Origin: Lepisosteus oculatus
Taxonomy: Eukaryota > Chordata > Actinopteri > Semionotiformes > Lepisosteidae
DNA: 64,000 nucleotides
Assembly (NCBI RefSeq): GCF_040954835.1
Contig: NC_090698.1
Span: 69,323,284-69,387,283, forward strand
Direction of reading: 5' to 3'
Part shown: positions 24,001-39,000 of the stretch, in pieces
Layout of the letters: every line of letters starts with the position of its first letter
How positions within the stretch are numbered: the first letter of the stretch is position 1
Notes under the pieces: model-generated
Database searches by the model: none
The model's input: the letters and a program-made list of their open reading frames with translations, nothing else
What the model was told of the DNA's origin: nothing
Made by a program: the position numbers and the translations under genes

Positions 24001-27000
24001 AATGCATTAAAACAGAGCAGGAGGCACTGTTTTACACTATGAGTTATGGGTGCCTAAGACAAGCTACCCAGCCATGTCATTGAAATTGATACCATTGTTA
24101 CTTTAAAAAAATAGGATTAATTTGCTGATAAGAACAAAATTAGCTAGGTTGGCCTAATCTTCTTTCTTTTTCAAACTTTGTGCTCCTGTTTTTCAATCCA
24201 GATGACCTGGCCTGTAACAAAACATGCCTTAATGCTGTTGTGTGTTTTTTTTGCTATAGCAACCAGCTTTGGGTTGGATAAACAGCAGAGGCAGTGAACA
24301 GTGAACAAGTCTTTGTCAGGCAAAGGTTGTCGTTGTTGGCAGGCTAGACCCCTCAGCAGAAGGGTCTAGAGCTGTGCTCGGTTTCTGAAGGGGTTCGAGC
24401 CCATGGCCTGCCTGCAGTCCTCTGTACTGCACCCTCGACTGTGAAGAGCTCTGGGCTCCATAGCTGTGAGGGATGGTGCTGGAAGGTTAATTTTATTTTG
24501 CGGTGATGTGGGATCACCGCTGTAATTAATTCTTGATACTTTTATATAGCGCTTTTCTGGACAGGTAATGGGGACTCCCCTCCACCACCACTAGTGTGTA
24601 GCCCCACCTGGGTGATGCAGTGCCAGTACACTCGCCACACACAGAGCGATGAGGCCTGTTCAGAGATGGGGATTATTAGGAGGCCATGACCGGAAAAGGC
24701 CAGGGGGAAATTTGATCAGAATGCCAGGGTTACACCCCTACTCTTTTCGAGAAACACCCTGGGATTTTTAATGACCACAGAGAGTCAGGACCTCGGTTTT
24801 AACTAACTAACACCTCTTCCAGCAGCAGCCTTAGTTTTTCCCAGGAGTCTCCCCTCCAGGTACTGACCAGGCTCACACCTGCTGAGCTCCAGTGGGCTGG
24901 CAGCTGGGGAGCTGCAGGGTGACATGGCTGCTGCACCAGGCAGGACTGCAGGCGGTGAATCTTGTCCTGTGTGCCTCGTGGTCCTGACCCTGTGTGTGTG
25001 GCTTTGGCAGTGGCCCGTGGACTGCGACCCTCCGAAGCACAAGGACCAGCCTGCGCTGTCCTTCGGCCTCCTGCTGAACCCCGAGCTCAACGCTGCCGTG
25101 CTGGAGAGAGGGCCTGCTGCCGACAGCCCCCAGGTACTGGCCGTCCTGTCGCACGTACTCGTTTGGCCAGGTCTTTTATCCGGGATGACTTGCAGTCCCT
25201 TCCATTCAAGATGCAGAGGGTGCAGATCACAGCGGCACAATAAACCCACAGAGAGCAGCAAGTGCAGCGTTAATTGAGTGCCGAGGTGTTTGGCAGTGCT
25301 TATTCGACAGGCGGAAGTAGTAAAATATGGGTCCGTTCCTCCCTGATCCTCATTCCTTCCCTCCCTCTCGGCCTGCTCGCCTCTTTCTTTCCTCGCTCTC
25401 CATCTTTATCCTGTCTTTTGTCACCTCCTGTTTGTTTGACCTCTCTGTCCTCCAGTAAGTGAGGGTCACTCATGGGCCTGTGGGACCAGGTGTATCTCGG
25501 AGAGATGAAAATATTGCTACTTATAATAAGAAGAGATGCTTTGAGGTTTCATCCAGAACATGGTGATTGAGCTATTGGTCCTGGTCCGACAGTGGCAGGT
25601 AGGTCTTCCCACCACCAGGGGGCAGCACGGAGAGCAGTGGGATCTCGGCAGTAGGCACTGGCAGGAGGCCCCAGGAACCGCATCTCCGTGCCCTAGTGGG
25701 GTCGCGGGTCCTGACAGTGGAGAGTGAAACCAAGACTTTCAACTCCTTCCTTTCCATGGGCATGAAGAAGACAGCTGCCTTTCAGCAATTTTTGTTACCT
25801 ACAAAATGTCACTTTAGGGTGAGAATTCGATACTTCCAGCAGGTGTTAAATTGAATACTTGATGCACCTCTGACTCCTATGGCATTCGATTCCAAATTTT
25901 AAGTGTTTCCAGTTCAGCGAAAGAGAACGGCGTCATGCGTCCTCGCGGCGGTGGAGATCTGGCCAGGGCGACGGTGCCCTGGTCTCCTCGCCCCCCCCGA
26001 GGACAGGAGGCTCACGGCGTGCCCGTCTCTCCTGCGCAGGCAGTGGAGTTCCGCCAGCTGTGGGGAGACCGCGCTGAGCTGCGCAGGTTCCAGGACGGCG
26101 CCATCTGCGAGGCCGTGCTGTGGGGCGGCACCTCTGCCTACGAGAAGCGGCTGGTCCCCAGAGACATCGTAGCGTACCTGCTGCAGCTGTGAGTCCGTCA
26201 GGCAGGGGGCGCTGTCGGCGTGCGAGCGAGAGGCAGTGCGTCCAGTGTGGACGCTTGCTGTGTGACGCTGGCTCCCCCAAGGGTGGGGCCCTAATGACTC
26301 GTTTTTCGTTCTCTTCTCCAGCCATGCCGATATCCCAGAATCCTGTGTGCGCTATGTCGGAGGGCTGGTCGATGAGGTCATCAAAGTGGGACGTGAGGTA
26401 AGGGTACACTTTTGAGTCCCGTGTGGCTTGCACTGCCCTCTGTGTGAGGCTGAAATGTGCTTGTGGCAGAGACTCCAGTTCAGGGAAGCCCAGGGAGAAT
26501 ATGTGTAGCTTTTGAGGAGTGAGTGAGGAGGAGTGAGGGCTTCTGTCAGCAACTGAGACAATTTTAGGGTGGTGGGGTACATCCGATATAATCTGCTAGA
26601 GTAGCGTTTACAGGTGCTGTACTGTATTGTCTCTGCCGTGCACTGCAGTCTGTGCTGTGACGTGAGTCATTGTACAGTGCAGTCATTTCAAGACAGTGAT
26701 TCCTCGCCATTAAATTGATTCTTATAATGTTGGGATATTTTGATTTGAAAGTCTTTCTATGCTGAGCCTCCCTTCTCCCTGGACTCCCTGCTTAATTATT
26801 CTGTATCTCTGATGGGACCTGTGCCTCCTTAAGAGCTTATTCTTTCAGTGAATGATTTTCACCTTGTATGGTTTTCAGTTTGAAGACTCATTTGTCATAC
26901 AGCTGGAAGTTTAAGGAGTCTGCATTCTCGGTACACACTGATAATAAAGTGTAAACTAGTGTGATTTAGGATATGAGAATAACCACACAGTGCCGGTAGG

Positions 27001-30000
27001 TTTGCAGGCAGAAAACTTGCAGCCCAGTGAATATTCATTTTGCCCGTCGTGCAGCTGGAGTCCACTAGAGGTCAGTGTGGTGTAAGGAATGAGGTTCAGG
27101 CAGTGGGGTCAGGTGTGGGGCTCAGGCCTTTTTGTTACTGTTAGGACTTCCCGGTCTCAAGAACCTGATCCTAGTTAACAGAACTAGTTTTTAATGGCCT
27201 TGTTCTCAGTGTTTTACAGTAAGTTTAAAGACGGTATCTAGATAAAGCTTGTGGGGACTCCTGTCTGTGTGTCAGCCCTGCATGACCGGTGAGGAGGACA
27301 GTCTGCGTGTGGTCCAGTCCTTTGACGATCTCAGCCGGAAGCTGTGGAGGCTGGAGGATTTGCCGCTGTCCGTGACTGCAGTCCAGGGAGCCCACCCTGC
27401 CCTCCGATGCACACAGGTCGCTGTCAGCACTGTCCACGCTGTCCCTCTCTCCATACTGACCACACTGTCCACACTGCCCTCTCTCTTTTCTGATCACACG
27501 TTCCCTCTCTCTATACTGACCGCACTGTCCACGCTGTCCCTCTCTCTATACTGACCGCACTGTCCACGCTGTCCCTCTCTCTATACTGACCGCACTGTCC
27601 ACGCTGTCCCTCTCTCTATACTGACCGCACTGACCACACTGTCCCTCTCTCTATACTGACCGCACTGTCCACGCTGTCCCTCTCTCTTTTCTGATCATAC
27701 TGTCCCTCTCTATATACTGACTGCACTGTTCGCACTGCCCTCTCTCTATACTGACCACACTGTCCACACTGCCCTCTCTCTATACTGACCACACTGCCCT
27801 CTCTCTATACTGACCACACTGTCCCTCTCTCTATACTGACCGCATATTCCAAGCTGTCCCTCTCTCTATACTGACCACACTGTCCACGCTGTCCCTCTCT
27901 CTTTTCTGATCACACTGTCCCTCTCTCTTTTCTGATCACACTGTCCCTCTCTCTATACTGACCACACTGTCCACACTGCCCTCTCTCTATACTGACCACA
28001 CTGTCCCTCTCTCTATACTGACCGCATATTCCAAGCTGTCCCTCTCTCTATACTGACCACACTGTCCACGCTGTCCCTCTCTCTTTTCTGATCACACTGT
28101 CCCTCTCTATATACTGACTGCACTGTTCGCACTGCCCTCTCTCTATACTGACCGCACTGTCCAAGTTGTCCCTCTCTCTATACTGACCGCACTGTCCCAC
28201 TCTATATACATACCACACTGTCCACGCTGTCCGTCTCTATATTCATACCACGCTGTCCACACTGCTCTCTTTCTATACTGACCGCACTGTCCATGCTGTC
28301 CCTCTCTCTATACTGACCATACTGTCTGTGCTGTCCACACGCTGTCAGTACTGACTGAGCACACTGTGCTGGACTCCCCTGTCCACATAATCCCTCTTTC
28401 TGTTCTGTCCACACTGTCTGTGCTGTTTGAACTTGAGGACTCCACATGGTCAGTATGCACTGTCCACATTGTGTCTGCACTCTGCTTGTTCACTCTTAGG
28501 CTACATTCAGATTCAGGTCCAAGTCCTATGTCCCACGCTATGTTTAAAACATCATGATGCATATTGTTCTGGTTCATACCTGTCTGAATGACCACTGTCC
28601 TTCTTGTCTTATGTGGTAGTGGTGGGGTTTGAAACTGTAGTTGTGTCAGTGTGTGATGTTGAAGACAAGGGCTTCTAGAGCATGTTCCTTTCTGCATCTC
28701 TTCTCTGAGCTCTGCCTTGCCTCTGCACCATGACCAACCTGTGTGACCTCTGACCTTTGACCCTTGTCATGTTCGGCGCACTCCAGGTATTCCCAGCCCT
28801 GCCTGTCAAAGTGGACTACTCTTTTTTCGAGAGACAGAAGAAGACCAATGCCCTCATCCCACTCGCAGGCAAGCCCTGTCCTGTGCACATCATGCCCATC
28901 AAAGGTACACCCTCTTTTTCTAAACACGGTCTCTGCCAGTTTGTCCGCCATGACCGTGACGATGTGGGCTCCAGCCCTGTGCGATCACTGTTTTCTATAA
29001 ATTAGGAAGTGCGAATTAAATTTTTTTATATATGCTTTGCAGGTCTGGGATAAGAGGTGTTATTCTTCAGTGCTCGAGAGCGAGATTGCAGAGAGGATGA
29101 AAGTTTCTGTAAATGTCTTGTTAATTGTTACCGCTTTGGCAACACTGTAATTCATCTGTCGTGCCCATAAAGCTGTTTGAATTGAATTGCCATGACACCT
29201 GGGGACACAGGTGTCTCCCAGATAGGAGGGCTGTGAGTTCACAGTGGAGGGGGTGTGCCACATATCCCATAATGCAGTTCACCTTCTTTACAACCCCCTG
29301 TTTGTAGGGGCTTTTAGGCTACTCCGATTTACCTTAGTGACTATGCTGGTTATCTTCATTTATTTTGCCCACCCAATTACAAATTGTAGTACTCATGTTG
29401 CCTATCCAACAGGTGTTGAGTATGTTCACTTTCAGTGATCTGTTAAATCTTAAAATAGTTCAGCTCTTTGTTAAAGAACAGCCTCCTGGTCCCAGTGTTA
29501 AGCACACAACTTCGTAGTCTCCACTGTTGTCCCCTGAATTGTGTTTCCCTGTGGATTCAGAAGAGACCTGTCCTACAATAATCCACACACCTGCACCAGA
29601 ACTCTGTAAATGTACTCTTCTCACAGTTACGCAAAGCCTGCATCATATATAATTACCCATCACCCCTTCGCGTTCGCACATAATCCCCTGAAAGCACCTG
29701 GCCAGCAACCAGTTCTACTTTATAGCGAGCTGATTGAGTACTTTTATTGAGCGTGGGGTAAGAGAATTCCTCATTTTGTTAAGTCTATGTTGAGGCTCCA
29801 TTTGAAGACGGGAGCTGGGGGTCTCCATGCAGAGCGGGCGAGGGGCTCGGCGCTGGTGCCCACAGCTCGCCTGAGCAAGCTCTTCAGGTCGGCCGCTTGG
29901 AAGCTCTGAGCTGCCGCTCTGTCGGGAGAGATGGATTGGGATCAATAAGACTTTATTGATCCCAAAGAGAAATTGAGGTGTTGCAGCAGCCCAGCCCAAG

Positions 30001-33000
30001 ACGAGCAAAAACAGACATCAGAATAGACTAAAAATTAAAATAAAATAAGTACAGCAATACAAAATAGAGTTAGGTGTGTGCACAATATGCTAATAGTCAC
30101 TGTAAGACGATCAAATATGTGCAAAATGAGCATAGGTATATACAGATTAGCGTCCTCCAGTGGTCGCACAGTGTGTGGCAGGTGTTCTCACTGGCAGCCC
30201 CTCGCCCCTGTGTTGCAGTGGTCTGTCACATGGAGGGCAGCGGGAAGTGGCCGCAGGAGGCCCTGGCCATTCGCCACATCAAGGCGGCCTTCCACGTCCA
30301 GCTGGCAGCGCTGCTGAGGGCCCAGCACCAGCTCCCCTGCCAGCCCTCGCCCACCCACCTCGACGTCTACAAGGTACGCCCTCTGGTTCGTGTGGGAAGG
30401 TTAGTACTAAAACTCTGGGATTTGACGCAGCAGCCTGGTATTGATATCGCCGATTTCATCTTTCCATTCCTGCTGCTGCATATTGAGGGGAGAATCTAGA
30501 TTTTTGGCAGCCAGAATGCTTGAATATACATATCGCATCCTCATCTCCGAAATCAAATTTATTAGCAATGTACAAAACAGCAGTTCCATTAATAGGTTAG
30601 AAGTAGGTGGGTTAAAGGGCCTTTATCTCTGCCCTGTTTGTGCTCAGATGCCTCGAATGCAGGTTGACTGGACTGCCCTTGACTGGACTGCCCTTGACTG
30701 CCCTTGACTGTGCTGCTCTGGACAGCCCTAGACTGCGCTGCACTGCGCTGGACAGCACCGGGCTGCGCTGCTATGGGCTGCTCTGGACAGCTTTTGACTG
30801 CCCTGCACTGCCCTGCACTGCCCTGCACTGCCCTGCACTGCTCTGGGCTGCACTGGAAAGCCCTGAGCTACACTGACTCTGGACGGGCTGGGCCGTGTGT
30901 CTTTCAGGACGGGCTGGTGTTCCGGGTGCAGGTGGCTTACCACAGGGAGCCGCAGGTCCTGAGGGAGACGGTCAGCCCCGAGGGGATGCTGCGTTACCGT
31001 GACAACGCGGAGGCCCAGCGTCTGGAGCTGGAGACGCTGCACCGGCCCTACCTGACCGGCATGCTGCAAGGGTGAGACATATCCTGTCTCAGTTATGAGG
31101 AGACACCTGGGCCTCGTCAGGAGTGTGCGGGACGTCACTGAGCGACAGCACTGCTCCTCTGGTCACAGAGCCTGCAGGACGTCCAGTTTCCAAAGGGTCT
31201 GACAGCTGGGCTTGTCAGAGACAGGAGCACGACTGTAGGAGCTCAGTCTTCCTGTGGAATTGTGGGATTGATAAGAAGGCCTCTGGGATTGTGGGAGGCT
31301 CTGGCCAGAAAGCGATGTCAAATTTGCTGTGTATAGAAATTTCAGAAAGCAAAAAACGCTTGGTAATTAAAAAAACTTGTGGTAACATGTTCTTGAGAAT
31401 TACTCTTTTACTCTTTTCTCTTGCTTTGGGGGAAGATATCAAACATTGTGAAAGAAGAACAATTAATATAAGAACCTTTATAGAACAAGCTGTTCTCCAG
31501 TAGGTGTACTAGAGGAATATTTTACTGCACTCTGTCTGCACGTCCAAATCGGGCTGTGCCAGTTTTGGGTTCATCCTTTCAGGAATGCAGGGAAGAGGGA
31601 GAGTAGAGAGAGAAACCGATAGCCTGAAGTCGGGGTACAGGGGGTGTAGCAGTCCCCACTGCTGCCTCAGCTTGTGTGGCGTTGGCACGCTCTCCCCGAG
31701 CTCGCTGGGGATCGTGCTGGGATCGTGCTCGGTTGGCCCGACCGGCTGTCCGGAATCGTCCCGGTTCAGCCTGTCTCCCACAAGGGTGGCAGCCGACCTC
31801 CCTGCCTGGGGCCTGGCCGCTAACTCTCCTCCTCCTCCTCCTCCGCCGCCTGTCCCATCAGCCTCCAGCAGCAGCACCTGGCGTTCGGCGCGGCGTGTCG
31901 GCTGGCGAAGCGCTGGCTGGGAGCCCAGCTCTTCCTCGGGGAGCTCAGTGAGGACGCGGCCGACCTGCTGGTGGCCTCCGTCTTCCTGCGGCCTGCGCCC
32001 CACACGCCTCCTGGGTAACACTTTCCCTTTCTCCGTCTCTCCTGCGCCGCCCGCCTGCACCTTCTCCTCCTTAGCCGCCTCCCCTCCTTCCTTCTCACTG
32101 CCGTCACACCAGAATCGCCGTCTAACCTGGGCTCCTCTGCCAGGCCCTCCCTTTCCCTCTCTGCGCTTGGCTCTCAATCCCTCTGGCTCGGCTTCTCTCT
32201 CCGCCTCGCGCGTGCTCGCTCCAGCTCCGCGGGGCTCTCTGCCTCTCTGACAGCCTCTCCCGCATGTCTTTCATCCCCCAGCTCCCCGCAGGTGGGCTTC
32301 CTTCGCTTCCTGTACATGCTGTCCACCTTCGACTGGAAGAACAGCCCCCTCGTTGTCAACCTCAACGGAGAGCTCACAGGTGAGCGCGTGGCGGGCGCTG
32401 GCCTGACTCGGGCGTCAGCAGCTTGAGGCAGAGCAGGGAAAGCCACAGAGGACAGGGCGGAGAGGGCAGTGGGAGGCTTTCTGAGTGGCGCAGAGCTCCA
32501 GGGGGATAGTGCCCTACAGCTGCAAGGGCATCCTAGCTAAAAGGTGTCAGTACCAGTTGTCTAAATAATTATATAGCTAGGAAGAGACAGACATTAAGAT
32601 GAATCTTAAGATTTAGACTCAGCACATTCTTTCTGTTTTTTAAACATTTTAGCCAGCCAGTCACTACCCATGATACCCATGGTCTTGCTTGGCCACACCA
32701 GGCTCTCTTTGTGTGGCCTCTCTGGGCTGGGCTAAGGCAAGGGACACAGCATTCCAGAAAGAGCTCTGTAAAGCGGGCTTTAGGCAGAGGTATACAGATG
32801 CGTGCTGCCATGCCTAGCATTGTTAAAACTCTGCATGTACTAGCAGGAGCAATCTTCGAAAAATTCGATAAAGTCGCAAGGGATAGACCATAATGATGGG
32901 TGACTTCAGCTTCCATTGCACATAAAATCCAGACTGTCATAGTGTCCACAAGACACAAGGGAATGTACATGTATTGATTCTGTCTTTCCAGCCAAGTAAG

Positions 33001-36000
33001 GACAGAGAAAGAAAGAGCAGAGAGGCCAACTGAGGGTTTGTGATAACAACATAGATACTTAATTGATCCCGTGAGGGAAATTGCAGTGCAAAAGCAGCTT
33101 AGCACAGTCAACACAACACAGTGTAACGAAATAATGCAACAGTACAATACATACAATACCGTCGGTACAGTCAGTGTGCACTAAAAAAAAGTTGCTCACA
33201 GTACAGAATATACAAAAAACAGAACAGTACACAAAACGTTGTATTACACATTTCAAATATAAAAATAGATTGCACAAGTCCCTAGCATATATTGCAAAAA
33301 ACAGTTGTAAACGGGGAAAAAACAGATGTAAGAGTTTAATGTCTATTCCAACATGTCAATGTCAGTGCTGCCCCTGCCCTGACACAAGGTGGATGTGTTG
33401 TACAGTCTTATGGCAGAAGGCAAGAATGACCTCCTGTAGCGCTCCCTGTCGCACCGTGATTGGATCAGCCTATTGCTGAACGTGCTCTTCATTCTCACAA
33501 GCATGTCACAGAGGGGGTGGGAGACATGGTCCGTGATTAATTTGGACACCATTCTCCTCTCAGCCACTACCTCCAGGGGGTCCAGGTCAGACCCAATGAC
33601 AGAGCTTGCTCTTCTGATGAGCTTGTTCAGCCTGTTAGCATCCCCTGCTCTAATCCCAGAGCCACCAGCACGCTACCACTTAGAAAATGGCGATCGCCAC
33701 AGCCGACTGATGGAACATATGGAACATCTTACTGCACACATTGAAGGACCTGAGCCTCCTCAAGAAGTTAAGTCGGCTCTGGCCCTTCTTGTAAATGGCC
33801 TCATACTGTCTTTTGAAGTGGTGCGTTACGTTGTGAGGCAGAGCCCACCCAGTGCTCTGCTTTCCAGTTTCTTATCAGTGAGGCAGAATTTCAGAGTCCT
33901 TAGAGGTAGACTAGGTTCACGTAGATACGGTCGCTGGTGGCACAGAGCAAACTCAGTGTAGAAATGATCAAATTGGAATGTTTCTGGTGTAATGGATCCC
34001 CTAAGAAAAGTAAAAAAGCACTCTATGAAGGAGCATGGCTTGGAACCAGCGCAAGTGTGCGCTCAGCTTCAAGGGCAGCGTTCCCACAGATCTCATGGGT
34101 CATGATAAATTCTTTGAACACGCAGTGGTATCATTTGACAGGAGAAGAGCAAATGCTACAATATCTGTGTTTACCTGGAGCTTTTGATAGTGTTCACATC
34201 AAAGATTGAAAACTGTTGGGAACAACAATTTAAATGCGCTAACCTGTAAACGCTCACAGAAGGCACCTGTAAGTAGTGAAGCCTGTCCCTGAGCTGAAGC
34301 AGTTCTTGGTGCTGTAACCACCAGTAAAGCTCTTTATGCTTTCTTGAAGAGTGCCAGAGCTGTCTCTTTTGGGCACACTTGTGTTCCTGATTTAGGTGAA
34401 CAATTTATACTGCAATCCTTTAGCACATCTGCATGCAGATGGGGGAGCAGCACAACTTGTAACAGCGGCAAATATGACATTTTTTCAGATCAGGCCCAGC
34501 ACCTGGATATAGTAAATAACTGCATGGACGTAGCTGGATCATGCATTGTGTATATCCAGTAGATGGCAGGGTTGATGCAGGAGTAGATGGGGTGTAGACG
34601 ACTGCAGGTTCTGTCCTCGGACCATGTGATGGGGCAATGAAACGGCATACCTGGCTGTGTAGCCCAGCGTGTGTTGTGGTCTAATTGTGGTCTGAAAGGC
34701 ATGTCATACACAGGTTAAAGGAAACTAATCCCTTCCACCTTGAGCAGAGACGAGTGCACTGAGATTTGACTACCATTTGTGAAGGCTGTTGAAAAGTGTA
34801 AACCGGGGAAAATTGTAACTGGAAGAACGAAACTTGCACGCAGGGTCAGATGCGGATGTTCAGATCAGGTGCTTTTAGAAAGTTGTTACATGACTTCTGT
34901 AAACGACAAAGGCGTGATACTGCAGCCCAGTTTCTAGATCCCTCCAGACTTGGATGGGCGAGATTCTTGAGTCAGTTAAATACCAGCTGTAAAGTGAGCT
35001 AGTTCAGCTGACGAGCTTCCTGTTGTGTCCGATCACTGAGGATCTGGAGTTCTTGTCTGAGGAACTGCTGCCTCTTAACCTCAGAGCCCTTGTTTAATTG
35101 CATCTCAGGACCTCTGTGTGGTTTTCATATTCTACCCCTGCTCACTTCAGTTTTATCTAAGCTCCCAAAGACGGGCAGCTTTGGGGGAAAGGAGTTAAAA
35201 CCTGCGTTATTCCAGTACAACCAGGACCGGCTGTGGGCCTGTAGCATAACAACCAAACGCATTTGACAGGCTGAGTAGCCTCCTCTCCTCTTTTGTGACT
35301 GCTCTGATTCCCGCCTGAAAAGGTGGATTATTCCCCATGCTTAGTCTTAAGAATTATGACAGTGCTCGGGCACTGACACCCTTTGCACCTCTATTTCCTA
35401 AACAGATGCCGATTTCACGCAGATTAAAAATGACTTCATTGCATCTCGCTCCTCTCTGCCTGTCATGTTCATCGCCACGCCCAAAGACAAGAACCTGTCT
35501 GTCTGGACCAAGGAGGGCCCTTCTGTACAGGTAACCGCTGCCTCTCCTCCCGAGACAAACTGTTGTCTGCATGTTTTTATGTGCCTCCAAGAGAGATATA
35601 GCCATGCAGTAAACCATCTCCCTGTCTGCCCAGGTCCTGCAGCACCTGATATTGGTGGCCGCGGAGAGCCTGAGGGTCCTCGAGACACAGTTGATGGACC
35701 CTACTCAGCCACAGGATGTCAAGGTAGGCACAGGCTGGGGTGTCCCTGAGTGTGCCTGTCTCTGCCGAATGATGTTCAGTTTATTGTCATGTGCACAAGT
35801 GCAATGAAATGATCATTTGCATGTATCCTCCCATACAAAGACATTAAGGAAACACCAAAAACATAAACACAGAGCAGCAGCAACAACAAGTTAAATAACA
35901 TGCAACAACGTCATTGTGAGCCAGCGGTAGGGGTGGAGTTCAGTAATCATGGACTCTGTGATGTGGAGACAGTGATCAGTGAAAATGTCTGCTGCTCTCT

Positions 36001-39000
36001 GTCCCCCCCTCTCTCATGCTCACTTTCTCCCCCCTGACCTCTGTCAGTTTCACCCTCCAGCTGCCTGGTGCAGATTTAGATAGGAGTTGCCCCCTTGGCA
36101 TGGCCATTTACAGCATTACCTGAATAGCAGCGTTAAGAAACGAGCAGAAAGACAAAGAAACTACCCGTGCTGCTGGCACTAGTGATTGTTTATCTGGAGA
36201 ATCTGTTTCAGAGAAGAGGACGAGTTCAATCCAGTTCGGGAAGGTGGCCGGTCTGTGCTTTGCGGATGCGGTTGCTCTACTCTCTGTCCCTCGGGCAGGG
36301 CCGTTCTTTTTCTGTTTTCGGGGGGAAAAACATCTCTCCGATGCCTTTAGCGCTCTTCCTCTTCCGCGGCCGTGCTTGACCACTCTTGTCCCCCCCTCGG
36401 GCCTGAATCCCACCCCTGCTCCTCTCCGCAGGTGGCTTTCCGCCCCCCTCTGGAGGTGTACGACGTCCTGATCCACCTGATCCCGAGGCAGGTGCCCGCT
36501 CACGGCCAGGCCATCGACACCCCCCACCCCATCTACAGCCGGGGCACCCTGCCCGCCTCTGCGCCCACTGGCCCGGCGCTGCCCGTCGTAGACTTCAACC
36601 CCGTAGACCGATACCTGGCGGAGCTCAGGGTAAGCAGACACTTCCCTGCAGGTGTGGCAGAGCCTGTCGGGGATGTTTATGGCCAGTTTCTTAGTCTTAT
36701 TTTCACATCTGATGGCAAATTCAGGACCTGGTGTGAGTTGTCACGTCTGATTTGGAGGGGATATAATTACCCGTTAAAAGGGGAGCTGCAGTCCTAATTT
36801 CTCAGATCGGTCATTAAATCCCGGTCCTAAAAAAAAATGAATTCGACGAATTTCAAAATAAGCACAAGCAAATCGTGGACTTTGTGTGAAAGTGCAGTGT
36901 GATCTCCATGTTGTCGCAAATCCCAGGTCTGGACTCGGGCGAGAGCGAGAGTTCATGCGAATTGCGGCGTGATGCTGCCCTTCCTGCTCACTTGTCACTG
37001 TACTGACTGATGTAATATGATGTACAAGAGAAGGAGTACAGGTTGTGCAGCTGGCATTTCACAGAAAAGAACCGTGATCTGCTTGCAGAGTTTTAACAAT
37101 TAAGTAGTATTTGTTGGCAAAACCGTCTGGAGGTCAAGAGCAATATTTCTATTGGATTATAAGAGATGTATTCCCCAGCCTGCTAGTGTACCATGAAACA
37201 GGGCCGCTTCACCTCATTGGACGCTTTGTTGCCTCGTTCTAAATCGCAGACAGTGACTGCAGTATGTTGTTGTACACACCTGCAAATGTTATTGTCTATA
37301 TTTCACTTTCAATGTGGATTGAAATGAAGTCATCCCTACCGATTTCCTAACCCCAAAATATGAAGATAGTGCTGCAGTTTCCTGTTAAATGTCCCTTCTC
37401 TAGCATGAGCTCCTAGCAGTGTGTTCTGCTTTACTATCTGTTTTCATGTCCTTCCTCTTTGACCTTTGTGTTCACTGACAGTCTGTGTCTGCCTCAGCGC
37501 AAGTGGAGTATTTCGGTTTGTAACTCTCAAACATGGTGGTAAAATACACGTTACAGTATTTGCAGTATATATTGCAATATATGCAATCATCTTGTCTCAT
37601 GGTACGTTGGACGCAGTTGTCCGTCACCGGTTTTTACTTCCCCAGGCAAGTGGCAGGCCTTCAGTTTGAACCCTGGGCTCTGGGTGGGGTTCTCCCAGGG
37701 TACTTCTATGGTTTTGGCGTGAATATCATGCCCGCATCTTGGGCGCGTGGGGCAGAAAATGTGTGTGCACGCGAGGGAAGTTACAAAACACTGGGTTTCA
37801 TGGAGAAAGAATGTCAAGAAAAAACACAGCTATTTTTTTTATTAAACAACTTTAATAAAAGAGGGATTGATTCAGGCAGAATCACATAGCTGACATTACC
37901 TGGCTCATGGAATCTGGGTTTTCTACGAATTGCTATGCTTTGTAGAGATAGTCATCTTTGCCTGAGTGGGAGGAATTTGTTTTTTTTTTTAATAAATTCA
38001 GCTGCTTTTTGCACTGGAGAGGGTTGGCTCTGATCCTGCTTGTACCCCTGTGGTCAGAATTCACCAGCTCTTCCTTGTCTTTAACTACTTCCCCAAGCAC
38101 AGCCAGTGGCATTTTCTTGCTATTGCGTGTTTGTTGGGCGAATCCAGTAATTCATCTTGTCTTCTCTGTCACATTGTTTAGTCACAGATTGATAGATTTT
38201 AGTTTTTTTTAATGGTATTTTTCCTACATTTTGTTCAGGGCCATTTTCAAGGGTATCTCTTTCATTCTGTGGTGAGATATATGTGCAAAAGGCATTCATT
38301 CATTCATTCGGCGACCCTTAAGGATTTCGAAAACTCGCCGCATCTGGAAAACAACCATGAAGTAGCCGTTATACTCCGGCAGCCCCACTTCACAGTGAAA
38401 CGGGTGAAGCAGTGAGGAAGGAGGGTTTCCCAGTTCCTGCTCTCACTTGTATGTTGTGATGAGTGAAGGCATTCCACTCTCTACCAGTAAAAGAGAAAAG
38501 CTGGGCTCCACATAGACAGCAGTGGGTCACAACTATGTCAGATGACATGACTGGCCTGGTTTCCGGTCTGAAGCCTTAAGGTCCTTATCAAGCCACCCTA
38601 ATAAGATCACCTTCAAAAATAATGAAGTACAGTTATTAACACAGTAGCGCCTGGCGGTTAGGAACCATCCTCCAGTAATGCAGAGCAATTTTGGTTATCC
38701 TGCAGTTGATGCATTTTAAGACCAATCTTAAATCCTGCACTAGAAGGCTTTTCACTCTCACTGAAACACTGTGGAAGATGAGGGGCTGTTAGACTAAAAA
38801 TCACGACAATCATCCTCTTCTGCTGCGCCTGTGAATTTTTAATGTGTAGCAGCACAATGCCGGGAGGTGTGAACTCGGGCCCAGCCCATTGCCAACTTAT
38901 GATATTTTAGTTTGAGCCCTCTGCGGAAAAGAGGGATTCAAAGTGCGATTCAAAACAACTTCCATGAGTACAAGCATGGCCAAAATAAACGGTACGTTTC

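Noticed and set aside
28540..28600. Possible box C/D snoRNA in nol6 intron 16 (CATGATGC ... CTGA)
   Set aside because: The C box is imperfect and no terminal stem pairs around it.
31509..32250. Two ~220 aa open frames on opposite strands
   Set aside because: They run through nol6 exon 20 and GC-rich intron sequence; the true exon frame is neither of them along its whole length.
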